Position numbers and translations under genes: made by a program
Notes under the pieces: model-generated
Seen by the model: the letters and a program-made list of their open reading frames with translations, nothing else
What the model was told of the DNA's origin: nothing
The model's database searches: none
Shown here: piece by piece, positions 8,385-17,008 of the stretch
Layout of the letters: each line of letters starts with the position of its first letter
How positions within the stretch are numbered: the first letter of the stretch is position 1
Assembly (NCBI GenBank): GCA_018262795.1
Contig: JADFDM010000003.1
Coordinates: 124,001 to 188,000, forward strand
Origin: Sphingobacteriales bacterium
GTDB lineage: Bacteria; Bacteroidota; Bacteroidia; Chitinophagales; LD1
DNA length: 64,000 bases
Direction: 5' to 3'

Positions 8385-9075
8385 GCAAAACATCGGAACT
8401 TTCCACCACAAAAGAATTCAAAGTTTAGACAGTTTAAAACTTTCACAAGTCTTGAAACGGAAGAATCCGTATCTGTTCAAAGCAAAATATGTTTTAACAG
8501 CAGAACAAATAATTAGAGGCATTGTTGATGCTCACATTTCTTCAAATGAAGAAACCATTTTTGGAGATTGGCTTGAGGGACTTGCAATTTTTATAAATGG
8601 TAAAGTTTATAGTGGTTACAAATCAGGCATTAAAGGTATTGACTTAGAATTTGACAACAATGGAGCAAGAAATATTGTAACTATCAAATCAGGTCCGAAT
8701 TGGGGGAATAGTTCGCAAATTACAAAAATGGTTACTGACTTCAAGACAGCAAAGAAGACTTTAAGAACAAGCAACTCAAAACTCAATGTTATTGCTGTTA
8801 ATGGTTGTTGTTACGGTCGGGATAATAATCCCGATAAAGGAGACTACTTTAAGTATTGTGGTCAAAATTTTTGGGCTTTCATATCAGGTGATATAGGACT
8901 TTATACTGAAATTATTGAACCACTTGGACATAAAGCCAAAGAAAAGAATGACGACTTTGTAAAATCATATTCTGAAATGATAAACAAGTTTACCAGAGAA
9001 TTTTCAAACGACTTTTGCAAAGACAACGGAGTAATAGATTGGAGAAAACTTGTAGTATTTAACTCCTCTCAATAA
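8344..9075 (+). CDS. Type II restriction endonuclease, PmeII-like family
   Basis: About 243 residues if translation starts at the ATG at 8344 (MKKLNLRHISQFV); an in-frame ATG at 8311 would add 11 residues. Either way it overlaps the methyltransferase gene (by 41 or 74 bp), which suggests translational coupling. Conserved blocks are LKRKNPYLFKAK, EETIFGDWLEGLAIFI, GYKSGIKGIDLEF, IVTIKSGPNWGNSSQ and NGCCYGRDNNPDKGDYFK. I recognise this arrangement as the family annotated as PmeII-type endonucleases. GIDLEF followed by VTIK is consistent with a PD-(D/E)xK-type nuclease core with a shifted acidic residue (inference). The gene is AT-rich like its partner. The target site is unknown. Confidence 0.85.
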   Translation: MKKLNLRHISQFVEQNIGTFHHKRIQSLDSLKLSQVLKRKNPYLFKAKYVLTAEQIIRGIVDAHISSNEETIFGDWLEGLAIFINGKVYSGYKSGIKGIDLEFDNNGARNIVTIKSGPNWGNSSQITKMVTDFKTAKKTLRTSNSKLNVIAVNGCCYGRDNNPDKGDYFKYCGQNFWAFISGDIGLYTEIIEPLGHKAKEKNDDFVKSYSEMINKFTREFSNDFCKDNGVIDWRKLVVFNSSQ

Positions 9076-9180
9076 CCAAATAAAGCCAAACTGCTCGGTG
9101 GTCTCTATGAAAGCAATATCGGAGTTATTGTGCAACTCTGAGAAATATTAAAAGAAAAAAGGAGAGGGAGTACAGGTACT

Positions 9181-10023
9181 TCAATGATAAGTGCCGTTGG
9201 GGCTTGGGCAGCGGATGCTCATAATGGTGTAGGAGATAGTAATGCCACCCATTAAGTAGTCGTCCTTCTTGGGTGATTGTCCGCGCTGATAGCCCGGCTT
9301 GCCTATTTTCTCGCCTCCGTTTTCACCCGAGCGATCAGAGAGCGCAGCCGCCAAGCCGGTCGAGCCTCCCGGCAGCGAAGCATAGCTGGGGTATTTCCCG
9401 CTCACATCATCCAAGTAATCGGTAAAGGTTTTGCGTACCCCAGCTTCAATCGCAATGTTCCAGTTGCGCTTAAACGAAAACTTAAACCCGCCCACAATGG
9501 GGATGGCAAAAGTAAACAGACGATATTTTTTTACCCCTGAATAGCTGGGGTCATTTTGCCCTTCGGTGCCCAGTGGTTGCAGGTAATACCACTTGCCCTT
9601 ATACTCTGCCTTTGGGTTAAAAAACAGCAGCGTAATGCCCGTGCCTAAGTAAGGCGTAAACCAATGTTTCTTGCTCTCCTTATCATACTTTAGAAAGTTG
9701 AATTCAATCACAGAGGTGAGGTCGAAAATATTGGTCTTGAATGAAAGATTGCGCTGCAAGTTCCAATCTGTTTTAGTCTCCGAATCTTTAAACTCGGCAA
9801 TGCCCCAATTGATGGAGGTTTTCCAAGCTCCACGGTATTTAATATTATATCGGTAGAAGGCTCCCGCACCGGGGCGCACATACTTAAACGATGTTTTCGT
9901 GTTCAGGTCGCCAAAATAGTTAGTGATACCGCCCCATACACCGAATTCGTGTATCTGGGCAGTGGCTCCTGTGCTTACTGTAAGTAGCAAAAGAAAAGGG
10001 ACGATATGCCGGATGTGCTTCAC
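9181..10023 (-). CDS. DUF6089 family outer-membrane beta-barrel protein
   Basis: I placed the start at the GTG at 10023 because it gives a compact signal peptide (VKHIRHIVPFLLLLTVSTGATAQ); an upstream ATG at 10107 extends it by 28 residues and overlaps nadK. The mature part begins HEFGVWGGITNYFGDL and shows alternating beta-barrel strands ending in aromatic residues (WFTPYLGTGITLLFF, WNIAIEAGVRKTFTDYLDD), typical of DUF6089, a family of predicted outer-membrane barrels. A Gly/Ser-rich loop near the C-terminus probably is extracellular. In Bacteroidota this family is commonly found beside nadK and BamA-type genes; here only nadK is present. Function is unknown; a role in envelope biogenesis is inferred from neighbourhood only. 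Confidence 0.85.
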   Translation of the reverse strand: MKHIRHIVPFLLLLTVSTGATAQIHEFGVWGGITNYFGDLNTKTSFKYVRPGAGAFYRYNIKYRGAWKTSINWGIAEFKDSETKTDWNLQRNLSFKTNIFDLTSVIEFNFLKYDKESKKHWFTPYLGTGITLLFFNPKAEYKGKWYYLQPLGTEGQNDPSYSGVKKYRLFTFAIPIVGGFKFSFKRNWNIAIEAGVRKTFTDYLDDVSGKYPSYASLPGGSTGLAAALSDRSGENGGEKIGKPGYQRGQSPKKDDYLMGGITISYTIMSIRCPSPNGTYH

Positions 10024-10082
10024 TAAAGGGTTGCGAAATAAAGCACTAACGAGGTAAAATGCAAAATGTTGTTTTTTCTGAA

Positions 10083-10955
10083 TCAATTCCTTTGGTCGCT
10101 GCCCCAACTGAGCTTGCTTTTTAAAGCCGAAAGAAAACTCTGATCGGTCAGGCGAATAATGTTGGCACTAAAGCTCGCTTTCTTGATCGCCAACTGCCAA
10201 GATGAGTCAATGGCCTTGGAGCGCGAATCGAGCGTGCACAGGAAACTATCGCCCCGTCCGGTGATTTCAAAAGACAGTATCACATCATCATTCACCACCA
10301 TTGGTCGCACGTTCAGGTTGTGTGGCGCTACCGGAGTGATTACAAAACTTTGGGAACTCGGATAAATAATTGGTCCTCCGCAACTGAGCGAATAACCGGT
10401 AGAGCCGGTAGGTGTAGAAACAATGAGGCCATCGGCCCAGTAGGTATTCAGTAGTTCTCCGTTCAGGTAAGCGTTCACCGTAATCATAGAGGACTGGTCT
10501 CTTCGCTGAATCGTCATATCGTTTAGCGCGAAGCTATCTTCAAATAAAGGTCGGTTGGTTTGCAGTTCGAGCAGCGTGCGCTTATCCATCATATAGCCCC
10601 CACGCTCAATGGCATCTACCGCCAACTGAAGTTGGTCTTTCCCGATGCTGGCCAAAAAACCCAATCGCCCGAAATTGATTCCGAGAATAGGTCTCTCACT
10701 TTCTTTCACCATCGCCACGGCATCTAATATGGTACCATCTCCCCCTAAGCTGAACACCACTTCCGACTTGTCTTTTACTTGCTTGAAATCAGAAAAAGTA
10801 TCGGCATTAATACGGATAGCAAGATTATCGCGAAGCAGTTTCATAAACTTTTCTTCCACCACGTACTTCATCTGTTTTTTCTCTATATAAGTAAACAGTG
10901 CCTCCGCTTGTGGTCTGTTTTTCTCACTAAGATTTTTTCCGTAAACGGCAATCAT
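10083..10955 (-). CDS. nadK: NAD kinase
   Basis: A 290-residue cytoplasmic enzyme that phosphorylates NAD to NADP using ATP or polyphosphate. The diagnostic GGDGT motif is at residues 71-75 (SLGGDGTILDAV), followed by ILGINFGRLGFLA, the NE/D-type motif (ALNDMTIQR), and the conserved nucleotide-binding block WADGLIVSTPTGSTGYSLS with GGPIIYP. VAPHNLNVRPMVV closes the typical core. Length is normal. It is upstream of, and on the same strand as, the DUF6089 gene, a pairing common in Bacteroidota. The start ATG at 10955 is followed by the expected short first strand (MIAVYGKN). Confidence 0.97.
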   Translation of the reverse strand: MIAVYGKNLSEKNRPQAEALFTYIEKKQMKYVVEEKFMKLLRDNLAIRINADTFSDFKQVKDKSEVVFSLGGDGTILDAVAMVKESERPILGINFGRLGFLASIGKDQLQLAVDAIERGGYMMDKRTLLELQTNRPLFEDSFALNDMTIQRRDQSSMITVNAYLNGELLNTYWADGLIVSTPTGSTGYSLSCGGPIIYPSSQSFVITPVAPHNLNVRPMVVNDDVILSFEITGRGDSFLCTLDSRSKAIDSSWQLAIKKASFSANIIRLTDQSFLSALKSKLSWGSDQRN

Positions 10956-11016
10956 TCAAAAAAAATTTTGTCCGAAGATAGTCACCTGCGCCTATTTTTC
11001 GGGATTATCAGTCAAA

Positions 11017-13548
11017 TTAAAATCCCGGTTGAAACGCAAACTTAATAGCCCAGTTGGGTGCGCCCGGTTCGTTGCGGTAGGTAACCCGCCACAATACATC
11101 TACCCGAAACAGGTAAGCAATATTGGCAATGCCGAAGCCCATTTCGATGTACGGAATAGGAAATGGATGACCGAGTTCTGTGGGCACCTGCAAGGCTTCC
11201 GCATTCTTTTTGTTGAAGGTGCCGATCAGGCTTTTGAAGGTGAGCACCTCGCGCAGTTTCAGCCGGTTAAAGCCGGGAATTTTGTTGAAGAAGAACCCAT
11301 CGAAGTTGTGTTCAATCCACAACGAGGCGCTTTGGTCACTCACAAATTCAAACTCGCGGAGCAAGTTGTAGTTGAATTTGTCTAACAGCACTCCCAGATT
11401 TCCCTGTGTGAGATAACACACGGTGTAAGGAGCTTTACCAAAAATTTTTCCTGCGCGGAAGATGTAGTTGGTATAACCGATTTTGCTGTAAAGCCGTTGG
11501 CGGATGGTCAGAAACAATTCGTGGTAACTAAAATAGTTAGGCTGCATATCTACCACCCCGGCAGTGTATCGCAGCATAAACACGGGGTACTTGGTGGTTT
11601 GAAAATATCGAAAGAAGTTATTGACGAAGTAGAGGGTCTTATACGAATAGCGGGTGTCAATTGTAAATTCTGTTACATTAAACTTCGATAAATGCTGAAT
11701 GCCCATATCGGTTTGTCGCTGAAAATCGAATACTCCCGGCACATCAAAAAAAGTTTTCTCGGTCATGGAGGCGATGGCGGAGAATCCTTTAATAAATTCC
11801 TTTTCGTAGGCAATGCGAAACTCGCGCGTCTTCATTATTTTGCGAAGTATGGTTCCGCTGATAATGGTGGTAAAATTATCGAAGGTGAGCAGGCTCTGAT
11901 CGGGGTCTTGGCCCGGTACCCGCATATCGTATCGGTACATCGCTTCTAAGGATTGCCACTTGTCGTTCTTTCTCGGCAGATTGATTCGAATCATCGAAAG
12001 GTATTTATAGTCTCGATCTTTAAACCCATAAGCTATATACCCGGCATAATAAAAAGTGCGAAAGAAATTATTGACCGGAGTGCCACGCGGCATAAAGCGC
12101 GGATTGGTTTCCAGTCCAAAACGCACCCGCCAGCCTTCTACATTATTGCGGCTGACGAAATTAAGTATGCGCCCAATGCTGACCGGTCCCGCATCCGCAT
12201 AAGCAGAAGTGAAAAGGCGACCGAGAAATTGATAGGTTTTCCAAGCAGGCACTAGTTTGATGGAATCGGAAATGCCATACACTCTACTTTCCTGCGGGGT
12301 GAGCGGTTCAAAGCGAGTGGTATCCCAAAATTTTCTGTTGCGGTAGCGAGCGCTGTCGAGCAAAATGCTTTCGTCCGGTCCGGCAAAAATAGAATCGGGT
12401 ATCCACACATTGGTTTGAATATTTTTTCGATCCAGAATTTTTGTAATCAGAATTCCCAGTTTGTTTTTCTTTTTAAAAAGGGAAGCAATCGTATTCACTT
12501 CCTCGCGTTGCATCACCCAGTATTTTTCGTCCTGCAACAAAAAATCCTGCTTGACGGTGTAGTCATTCACGAAGTTGAAATTGGCTTTTTCGTTTGGTCG
12601 AAAATCAATGGAGCGAATACCCCAAGTGGCCGAGTCAATCCAAGCATAGCCTTTTAAAGCGAGGTCTTCTTTTACCTTGCCTACAAAGTGAAGTTTGTAG
12701 GAGGTGCGTCCATCAATCTTTGCCGTATCGGTGAGGTAATAATAATAGGTGCCTAATCCGGTGGGAGCAAAGGGTGCCGTAAACGAAGTGGCCGCAATGA
12801 TATAAATGTTATCGTAGGCATCAATCGTAGAAAAGTGATAGTTGATAAAGTTGATAACGCTTTTGTTATCAATACCTGAAAGTGTTTCGCCCCGAATATA
12901 TTTCTTGAAAGATTTTGGGTCTCTACGGTAATACACATCGCTTACGCTTTCCTTTATGATTCCGGGAATAAATACACTGCCGCTTTCGGTGGTATCTTCA
13001 TTCTTGAAGGCGAACCGAAAGGGATTAAAAATTTTCCAGGTTAGAAATTTCGCCTGTGGGTTGATGATAGAGTGCAGCAGTTTTTCATAACTTTCGTACG
13101 TATAGCTCTCCGCGGCATCGGCTCGGTTGTGGTCTTTATTGTGAAGCACTTTATAAAAAACGTAATTGGCAGTGGTGTCAATCTCCCGTTTTTTTCTTCT
13201 TTTCCCGGCTTTAACGGTCACCTCTTTCAGCACCACATCCCCTGAACCCATTTCGATATTCAACTCTTGCACTTTCCCCCTTTTGATGGGAACCGTACGA
13301 GTTTTATATCCGAGATAAGAGAAGGAAATAGAATCCACCCGCTCTACCGTGCGCAACCTGTAATCTCCTTTTGGATCGGTAAGGCCGGCTTTAGGAGTGC
13401 CTACTAATCGGATGTTGACATACTCAATGGGTTGCTTGGAGGTGGCATCTACCACCTTTCCGTACACCTCTGTGGCACCGGTTTGCGCCAACAAATTTCC
13501 CGACAACAGGAACCCCAAAGTGGTAATGAAGAAAAAACGCATTTGCAC
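11017..13548 (-). CDS. DUF5686 family outer-membrane protein with carboxypeptidase-regulatory-like N-terminal domain
   Basis: An 843-residue secreted protein. A signal peptide (FFFITTLGFLLSGNLLAQ) precedes a CarboxypepD_reg-like beta-sandwich (residues about 28-110: GKVVDATSKQPIEYVNI, DPKGDYRL, YLGYKTRTV) of the kind found on TonB-dependent receptors. The long remainder matches DUF5686: ESYTYESYEKL early on, GYAWIDSATWGIRSIDF in the middle, then repeated amphipathic strands and a C-terminal aromatic end (NWAIKFAFQPGF) expected of an outer-membrane barrel. No plug domain is present, so it is not a TonB-dependent receptor itself. Function unknown. It is monocistronic as far as can be seen. Confidence 0.88.
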   Translation of the reverse strand: MQMRFFFITTLGFLLSGNLLAQTGATEVYGKVVDATSKQPIEYVNIRLVGTPKAGLTDPKGDYRLRTVERVDSISFSYLGYKTRTVPIKRGKVQELNIEMGSGDVVLKEVTVKAGKRRKKREIDTTANYVFYKVLHNKDHNRADAAESYTYESYEKLLHSIINPQAKFLTWKIFNPFRFAFKNEDTTESGSVFIPGIIKESVSDVYYRRDPKSFKKYIRGETLSGIDNKSVINFINYHFSTIDAYDNIYIIAATSFTAPFAPTGLGTYYYYLTDTAKIDGRTSYKLHFVGKVKEDLALKGYAWIDSATWGIRSIDFRPNEKANFNFVNDYTVKQDFLLQDEKYWVMQREEVNTIASLFKKKNKLGILITKILDRKNIQTNVWIPDSIFAGPDESILLDSARYRNRKFWDTTRFEPLTPQESRVYGISDSIKLVPAWKTYQFLGRLFTSAYADAGPVSIGRILNFVSRNNVEGWRVRFGLETNPRFMPRGTPVNNFFRTFYYAGYIAYGFKDRDYKYLSMIRINLPRKNDKWQSLEAMYRYDMRVPGQDPDQSLLTFDNFTTIISGTILRKIMKTREFRIAYEKEFIKGFSAIASMTEKTFFDVPGVFDFQRQTDMGIQHLSKFNVTEFTIDTRYSYKTLYFVNNFFRYFQTTKYPVFMLRYTAGVVDMQPNYFSYHELFLTIRQRLYSKIGYTNYIFRAGKIFGKAPYTVCYLTQGNLGVLLDKFNYNLLREFEFVSDQSASLWIEHNFDGFFFNKIPGFNRLKLREVLTFKSLIGTFNKKNAEALQVPTELGHPFPIPYIEMGFGIANIAYLFRVDVLWRVTYRNEPGAPNWAIKFAFQPGF

Positions 13549-13600
13549 TCCGAAAAGCGGCTAAAATAGAACAAATCAGTTCCTGAGTTCGGTAAGCAGA

Positions 13601-14263
13601 TTACACATTGAGATACCGCATCAACGCATCGTAGCGGTCCTTGAGGTCTTCGGTGTATTCCTTTTCGTTATGCACCGTCTTTATTTCATAGTTATAACGT
13701 TCAAAGGTGGCGATAATGGAACTCAGGTTGGTGGTGTTCAGTTTAACTGTAATCTGCATTTTAGAACTATTCTTCTCTACGTTGGTGTAAAGGCACAGGA
13801 TAGCGGCCTCATTATCTTCCACAATCCGGGCAATTTCAGAGAGGGAATATTCTTTCAGTTCCTTTTCCAATTCCAAAATTCCACCGGCTTCTTTCACAGA
13901 GTTCAGCAGTGCAAAAGCGCGCAAACAACTTTCGGCAGATACACTGCCTTTATAATTGTTCTCCTCATCTACCACCGGCACCATCCGCACATTAAACTCA
14001 ACGGCAGTTTTCATTACATCGAATATGTGGTCGGTATCTAACACAAAAGGTTTGTCGAAACTGTTGGCAAAGTTTTCTAATGGTTTGCTGAGGTGTTTCA
14101 TGTTTATCACCTCTTCCATCGTAACGAGGCCAACATATTTGTTATCATCTACCACCGGTAACTGGTTGGTGTTGTGCTCGTGCATCATCACTAAAGCATG
14201 TTCGCCATTATCACTTACCTGCAACGGAGTGATGTAGTCTGATATGAGGTTTGGTGCAATCAT
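13601..14263 (-). CDS. Protein with two CBS domains and a C-terminal extension
   Basis: A 220-residue soluble protein. Two CBS motifs are visible: residues about 1-60 (MIAPNLISDYITPLQVSD, NQLPVVDDNKYVGLVTMEEV) and about 70-120 (IFDVMKTAVEFNVRMVPVVD, NNYKGSVSAES). The C-terminal ~85 residues resemble a small ACT-like regulatory fold (VKLNTTNLSSIIATFERYNYEI). CBS pairs bind adenosine nucleotides and act as sensors; the partner of this stand-alone protein is unknown. It is transcribed in the same direction as the neighbouring DUF5686 and hydrolase genes, but the gaps of 52 and 91 bp leave co-transcription open. Confidence 0.88.
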   Translation of the reverse strand: MIAPNLISDYITPLQVSDNGEHALVMMHEHNTNQLPVVDDNKYVGLVTMEEVINMKHLSKPLENFANSFDKPFVLDTDHIFDVMKTAVEFNVRMVPVVDEENNYKGSVSAESCLRAFALLNSVKEAGGILELEKELKEYSLSEIARIVEDNEAAILCLYTNVEKNSSKMQITVKLNTTNLSSIIATFERYNYEIKTVHNEKEYTEDLKDRYDALMRYLNV

Positions 14264-14354
14264 GATTTCTCGGTTCTATTTAGTTAGACGTTTAACTTTC
14301 AAAAAGGTTAAGGTTTTCGTCATCTATTTGCCTCTCTCACGCAATAATATAAAA

Positions 14355-15116
14355 CTATGCTTTCTCATTTTTCAAAAACCGTTCCAATATGCTATTGAAT
14401 TCACGCGGCTTTTCCATCATCGGGGCGTGGCCGCAGTTTTCAATGATATGCAACTCGGAGTCAGGCAGCCGTTGATGGAATTCCTCTCCCACAAAAGCCG
14501 GAGTGATATTATCATTTTTCCCCCATATCAAACAGGTAGGTTGTTGGATGTTTGGCAATTCTTCGCGCAGGTTATGGCGCAAGGCCGACTTCGCCATCAC
14601 TACCATGCGAATGACTTTGTCGCGGTTGTTTACTATTTCATATACCTCATCTACTAATTCTTGAGTAGCCATTGCCGGATCGTAAAAAGTTTCCTCTGTT
14701 TTCTTCTTCACAAAAGCATAATCGCTCTTGCGCGGGTAGGTTTCACCGAGAGAATTTTCGAACAGTCCGGAACTGCCGGTCAGTGTTAAGGTGCTTACTT
14801 TTTCCGGATGTTGTAAAGTATAAATCTGTGCTACATGCCCACCCAATGAATTGCCGATCAGGTGCATCTTCTTCAAATTCTTATGCTGCACAAATGTTTC
14901 TACAAAGTCCACCATAGCCGTGATGGTGGTTTTATCCATCTCCATTTCAAACAAGGGTAACAGCGGAATGAGCACGCGATAATGAGGAGAGAAATTGCGA
15001 ATAAGATCGTTGAAATTGCTCAGTGCACCGAACAAACCGTGCAGTAAAACGATGTTTTCCCCTTTGCCCTGTTCGCAATAACTAAATGATTCTTCACTAA
15101 TAATCGGATACGACAT
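14355..15116 (-). CDS. Alpha/beta hydrolase
   Basis: A 253-residue alpha/beta-hydrolase-fold protein with a complete catalytic triad: Ser90 in the nucleophile elbow LIGNSLGGH, Asp202 in IWGKNDNITP, and His230 in ENCGHAPMMEKP. The oxyanion loop HGLFGALSNF is at residues 26-35. There is no signal peptide, so it is cytoplasmic. The pattern resembles meta-cleavage-product hydrolases and small esterases; the substrate cannot be fixed from the sequence. It is followed at 91 bp by the CBS-domain gene on the same strand. Confidence 0.9.
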   Translation of the reverse strand: MSYPIISEESFSYCEQGKGENIVLLHGLFGALSNFNDLIRNFSPHYRVLIPLLPLFEMEMDKTTITAMVDFVETFVQHKNLKKMHLIGNSLGGHVAQIYTLQHPEKVSTLTLTGSSGLFENSLGETYPRKSDYAFVKKKTEETFYDPAMATQELVDEVYEIVNNRDKVIRMVVMAKSALRHNLREELPNIQQPTCLIWGKNDNITPAFVGEEFHQRLPDSELHIIENCGHAPMMEKPREFNSILERFLKNEKA

Positions 15117-15210
15117 ACTCCCCCCTTGATTCAGCCAAAAATACTTTTTGAAATAGCTGTAAAATCTCTTTTAGAAATAACGATATAAACAAGCCCTTAT
15201 TACTGTATGA

Positions 15211-15801
15211 TTAAGTAATCGTAACACGCGATAGAATAGAAATGTTTTGAAACCAGTTTTGAAGAATACGCAAACCCTGCGGTGTCAGAATAGATTCGGG
15301 ATGAAACTGCAAACCCGCGATGGGATAGTGTGGGTGAGTAATGGCCATTATTTCATTCTCATTGGTAGTGGCAATTATCTGCAAAGGAGACGGTTCAGGA
15401 ATATTCAAAATAAGCGAGTGGTAGCGCATCACTTCAAATGTTTCGGGCAGGCGGTCAAATAAAAAATGAGGAGTGTGATGAAGAAGGGAAGTTTTGCCGT
15501 GCATCGGCTGCTTTGCCTTTGCTAATTGCGCTCCGAAAAATTCACCGATTGCCTGATGACCTAAACAAATACCGAGAATGGGTTTCACGGCATGAAATTT
15601 TTCAATGAAGGGGAGGGTGATGCCGGCTTCCTTTGGCGTTTTGGGGCCGGGCGAAATAACTACAGAAGAGAAATCAAGGGAAGCGATTTCATCTAAGGTC
15701 ATTTCGTCATTGCGCACTACGCGACAGGTTTCGCCTAACTGTAAAATGTAATCGTACAGGTTGTAAGTAAAGGAGTCGTAGTTATCAATCAGTAAAACCA
15801 T
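15211..15801 (-). CDS. Anthranilate/aminodeoxychorismate synthase glutamine amidotransferase subunit
   Basis: A 196-residue class I glutamine amidotransferase with triad Cys79 (ILGICLGHQAIGEFFG), His167 and Glu169 (GLQFHPESILT). The opening LLIDNYDSFTYNLYDY and the SPGPKTPKEAG loop are typical of TrpG/PabA. It supplies ammonia from glutamine to a chorismate-using partner (TrpE for tryptophan or PabB for folate). No such partner is in the window, and Bacteroidota can use one subunit for both, so I do not assign a gene symbol. It is transcribed leftward after the cvpA-like gene, with a 54-bp gap. Confidence 0.92.
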   Translation of the reverse strand: MVLLIDNYDSFTYNLYDYILQLGETCRVVRNDEMTLDEIASLDFSSVVISPGPKTPKEAGITLPFIEKFHAVKPILGICLGHQAIGEFFGAQLAKAKQPMHGKTSLLHHTPHFLFDRLPETFEVMRYHSLILNIPEPSPLQIIATTNENEIMAITHPHYPIAGLQFHPESILTPQGLRILQNWFQNISILSRVTIT

Positions 15802-15855
15802 TCGGCTGCAACTTTAGATAAGTTTGTGGACTTCTCTAAAGTTTTCAATAGTGCG

Positions 15856-16386
15856 TTAGCGAACTACGTGTGTATCGAAAAGTGTATCGAACTTAGCGAA
15901 GGTGTCTTTAAACATTGGAATAGCTTTAGAGGAAATATCTACCACCTGCGGAGCTAAGTTGGCGATGTAGGGATACGAGTGAGATTCGCTTTTCTGCGAA
16001 GCGGGGATTACATCCAGCCGATTAAAAAACCACACCATCACACAAAAAACATAAAGTCCGATGAAAGAATGAATTATGCCTCCGATAATTTGATTGGGCA
16101 AGTTCAAGGCAAAGGTTTTCAGGATTTGCTCCAGCCCCCAAGCAAGAAGGCGCAACACCAACACCACCAAAATAAAAACAAGAATAAAAGATACGATGGC
16201 CAAGGTCTTAGGCCCCATGGAAATAAATCCGTGGAGCATATCCACCATCATGTATGAAAACTTAAGTGCGGCTATAATACCCAGAAAAAATCCGGCTAAG
16301 GAAAACAGGGAGTAGATGATGCCATTGCGAAACCCCCGATAAAAACCGAGACCGATAAAGACTATAAACAGGATGTCGAAAATCAT
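15856..16386 (-). CDS. CvpA family membrane protein
   Basis: A 176-residue inner-membrane protein with four predicted membrane helices: IFDILFIVFIGLGFYRG, SLFSLAGFFLGIIAALKF, LAIVSFILVFILVVLVLRLL and GGIIHSFIGLYVFCVMVWFF. FYRGFRNGIIYSLFSLAG is the family hallmark (compare FKGFRRGLI...L). CvpA was named for colicin V production, but homologues are general envelope proteins; the role here is unknown. The C-terminal tail (residues ~130-176) is soluble. It lies on the same strand as the YqeY gene (73 bp upstream) and the amidotransferase. Confidence 0.88.
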   Translation of the reverse strand: MIFDILFIVFIGLGFYRGFRNGIIYSLFSLAGFFLGIIAALKFSYMMVDMLHGFISMGPKTLAIVSFILVFILVVLVLRLLAWGLEQILKTFALNLPNQIIGGIIHSFIGLYVFCVMVWFFNRLDVIPASQKSESHSYPYIANLAPQVVDISSKAIPMFKDTFAKFDTLFDTHVVR

Positions 16387-16459
16387 AGAAGGGGCCTAAC
16401 AATTATCCGCGAACAAATTTTAAACCAATAAAGTCGCTTAGTAACGGCTTCACAAAAAT

Positions 16460-16909
16460 TTAGGACAGTAAACTTTTAACGGTGTCGGCCACTAATTTAT
16501 TATCGGCCTTGCCGGCTAACTGTTTCGATACGATCCCCATCACCTTGCCCATCTCTTTCTGTGAGGTGGCTCCGGTATCGGCAATAGCCTTTTTTACTAC
16601 TTCTTGAATTTCCGCTTCGCTCATCATGGCCGGCAGGTATTTCTCTATCACGTTTACCTCTTCCTGCTCTTTCTCCATCAAATCGTTGCGATTGGCTTTC
16701 TCAAATTCAGTGATAGAATCCTTGCGCTGCTTCACCAATTTTTGCAAAAGCTGCACTTCTTTTTCGGGGGAGATAATACCGTTGGCTCCTTTTTCAGTTT
16801 TGGCAATAATGATGGCGCTTTTAATGGCGCGCAAACTGCGCACAGTGGCTTCTTGTTTTGCCAGCATGGCGGTTTTTAAGTCGTTAGTTATTTTTTCTTC
16901 GAGAGTCAT
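16460..16909 (-). CDS. GatB/YqeY domain protein
   Basis: A 149-residue soluble helical protein matching stand-alone YqeY: MTLEEKITNDLKTAMLAKQ at the start, LRAIKSAI, then the tail domain (YLPAMMSEAEIQEVVKKAI, GKVMGIVSKQLAGKAD). It is homologous to the C-terminal tRNA-binding domain of GatB, the amidotransferase subunit that converts Glu-tRNA to Gln-tRNA. What the free-standing form does is not established. The ATG at 16909 lies opposite the kmo leader, so 16910-17008 must hold divergent promoters. Confidence 0.93.
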   Translation of the reverse strand: MTLEEKITNDLKTAMLAKQEATVRSLRAIKSAIIIAKTEKGANGIISPEKEVQLLQKLVKQRKDSITEFEKANRNDLMEKEQEEVNVIEKYLPAMMSEAEIQEVVKKAIADTGATSQKEMGKVMGIVSKQLAGKADNKLVADTVKSLLS

Positions 16910-17008
16910 AAAATAATTTTAGGCGCGCAAATGTAACAAATAGCGAAATGATAAAATTTCGTAGAGTAATTTATGATAGTTGATAGTTTTGACACCTCAA
17001 AAGGACTC

